A program made the position numbers and the translations under genes. 64,000 bases of DNA from Lineus longissimus. Lineage: Eukaryota; Nemertea; Pilidiophora; Heteronemertea; Lineidae. The stretch lies in NCBI RefSeq assembly GCF_910592395.1, contig NC_088309.1, forward strand, positions 15,814,599 through 15,878,598, written 5' to 3'. The stretch's first letter is position 1. Each line of letters begins with the position of its first letter. This document shows positions 63,294 to 64,000 of this stretch, piece by piece. Below the pieces are notes generated by a model. It was not told the DNA's origin, ran no database searches, and worked only from the letters and a program-made list of their open reading frames with translations.

Positions 63294-64000
63294 ATGGACT
63301 TCATAATCAATGAACAAGAATGTAATGAAGCCAAATTTGAGTACTACTTAACAGACCAATTAGACATAAAATCCATTACTTTGAAATCGATAACCTTTTA
63401 CAATTCATGGTGGACAGGTGATTTTCTACCAGAGGGAGTAATGATTTTCTCATTTCTAGTCGAAATAACCAGAATTACAAAACATGAGCCCTTAGATAAA
63501 CAATTATGGTGTAGGACATTATTTGCTCCTGGACTTGAAACAGATACACTTGAAAAGGAAGTCATGAAAATTTGCGAACGGCATTTGGAAAATGATTCTA
63601 CCACAACTAAAGACACCATTACTCAATACACATTTCCATACTCTCGACATTTTAGTTTAAGTGAGTTTTGTGAGGTATGGCAAAAATACATAAAAGAAAT
63701 TGGAATAAGCCATGTGAAAATTTACTGTGATAACAATAATTACATAACCCTTGAACTTACAGAGGATAAAGAGTACCCTCTGAAAGTAGACAAGTTAGAT
63801 AAAAATGAAAAAATCAAGATTGAGAGAAACACAGAAGGTTTTCAAATAAGCAAAACCATAAGAGAGGTGATAGAAAAACAGCTCACAGTGGTGAATGAGT
63901 GGTTTGGCTTTAAGCAAACTAAATTCACCAAGAAAGGAAAATACTACTCCACAAGACCACTCAACTTTTACAGGAAATATCTATTCCTGCAAGCTAATTT
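63294..64000 (+). CDS. Polinton protein of unknown function, partial
   Basis: From the ATG at 63294 the frame is open to the window edge (235 codons), so the C-terminus is missing. It is divergent from polymerase B with a 56-bp AT-rich gap. The product starts MDFIINEQECNEAKF and is rich in Lys, Glu, Thr and aromatic residues, with a mixed alpha/beta look (W-W-T-G-D-F, W-F-G-F-K-Q-T). No transmembrane segment or known motif is seen. It sits where Polintons carry variable accessory genes. Confidence 0.75.
   Translation, partial: MDFIINEQECNEAKFEYYLTDQLDIKSITLKSITFYNSWWTGDFLPEGVMIFSFLVEITRITKHEPLDKQLWCRTLFAPGLETDTLEKEVMKICERHLENDSTTTKDTITQYTFPYSRHFSLSEFCEVWQKYIKEIGISHVKIYCDNNNYITLELTEDKEYPLKVDKLDKNEKIKIERNTEGFQISKTIREVIEKQLTVVNEWFGFKQTKFTKKGKYYSTRPLNFYRKYLFLQAN

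Larger units (their letters stand above)
52376..64000. mobile_element. Maverick/Polinton, partial (runs off the right edge)
   Basis: It encodes the Polinton hallmark set: double-jelly-roll capsid, penton-like capsid, FtsK/HerA-type ATPase, retroviral-type integrase with chromodomain, and protein-primed polymerase B. Genes are tightly packed with AT-rich gaps. No terminal inverted repeat is seen on the left, where it meets a hairpin MITE and BEL 3. The right end is outside. The adenovirus-like protease is not visible. Confidence 0.95.

Noticed and set aside
52376-64000. Adenovirus-like cysteine protease of the Polinton
   Set aside because: I looked for a small protein with H...D/E...Q...C order among the visible genes and found none convincing; it may lie outside the window.
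1-64000. CRISPR arrays, tRNA or rRNA genes
   Set aside because: No regularly spaced identical repeats with unique spacers and no cloverleaf or rRNA-like segment was recognised; the context is eukaryotic.

Overview
This is eukaryotic, animal-type DNA. It has GT-AG introns, LTR elements of the BEL/Pao and Ty3/Gypsy types, a CR1-like LINE, hAT and PIF/Harbinger DNA transposons, satellites, and one end of a Maverick/Polinton. That mix is typical of marine invertebrates such as lancelets, echinoderms, cnidarians or molluscs. I cannot name the species. No complete host gene is visible; almost everything is mobile DNA.

Layout. 0-2.3 kb: the 5' end of a Gypsy-like element, then three small exons of an unknown minus-strand gene, two of them tandem duplicates. 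3.8-18.5 kb (nest 1): a hAT element (16-bp ends, 6-bp target duplication GGAAGT) split by a complete BEL/Pao retrotransposon (LTRs 5313-9236 and 15652-16685, duplication GTGTC, intact 1852-residue Gag-Pol). One LTR of that element is itself split by a Harbinger-type element (5971-8815, duplication CAATG). The other LTR preserves the empty site. 21.0-40.3 kb (nest 2): a second hAT (6-bp duplication GTACAT) holding a second BEL/Pao (LTRs 21507-22455 and 29499-30436, duplication TGAAT), a terminal-inverted-repeat element with a CR1-like LINE, and a pogo-like MITE. 41.2-44.1 kb: a Harbinger with an intact transposase and an intact four-exon Myb-like partner gene. 45.2-47.6 kb: a large inverted array of about 81-bp satellite units. 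48.9-52.2 kb: a decayed third BEL pol, ending at a small hairpin element.

52.4-64.0 kb: a Polinton that runs off the window. It encodes a double-jelly-roll major capsid protein and an integrase (each broken by one in-frame stop), a penton-like minor capsid protein, a packaging ATPase, a protein-primed DNA polymerase B and several accessory proteins. No maturation protease is visible; it may lie beyond the right edge or be lost on the left.

The most unusual finding is in the Polinton. About fourteen copies of a small double-hairpin element are scattered through it, between genes, at gene ends and inside coding sequence. Each full copy is two 11-nt hairpins (4-bp stem, 3-nt loop) separated by 3 nt. 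The stem sequences change in compensated pairs. Other signals there are a TAAATG start motif on most genes, a divergent ATPase/integrase start with a 4-nt gap, and a candidate -1 frameshift that would add a PPxY-ending tail to a membrane protein.
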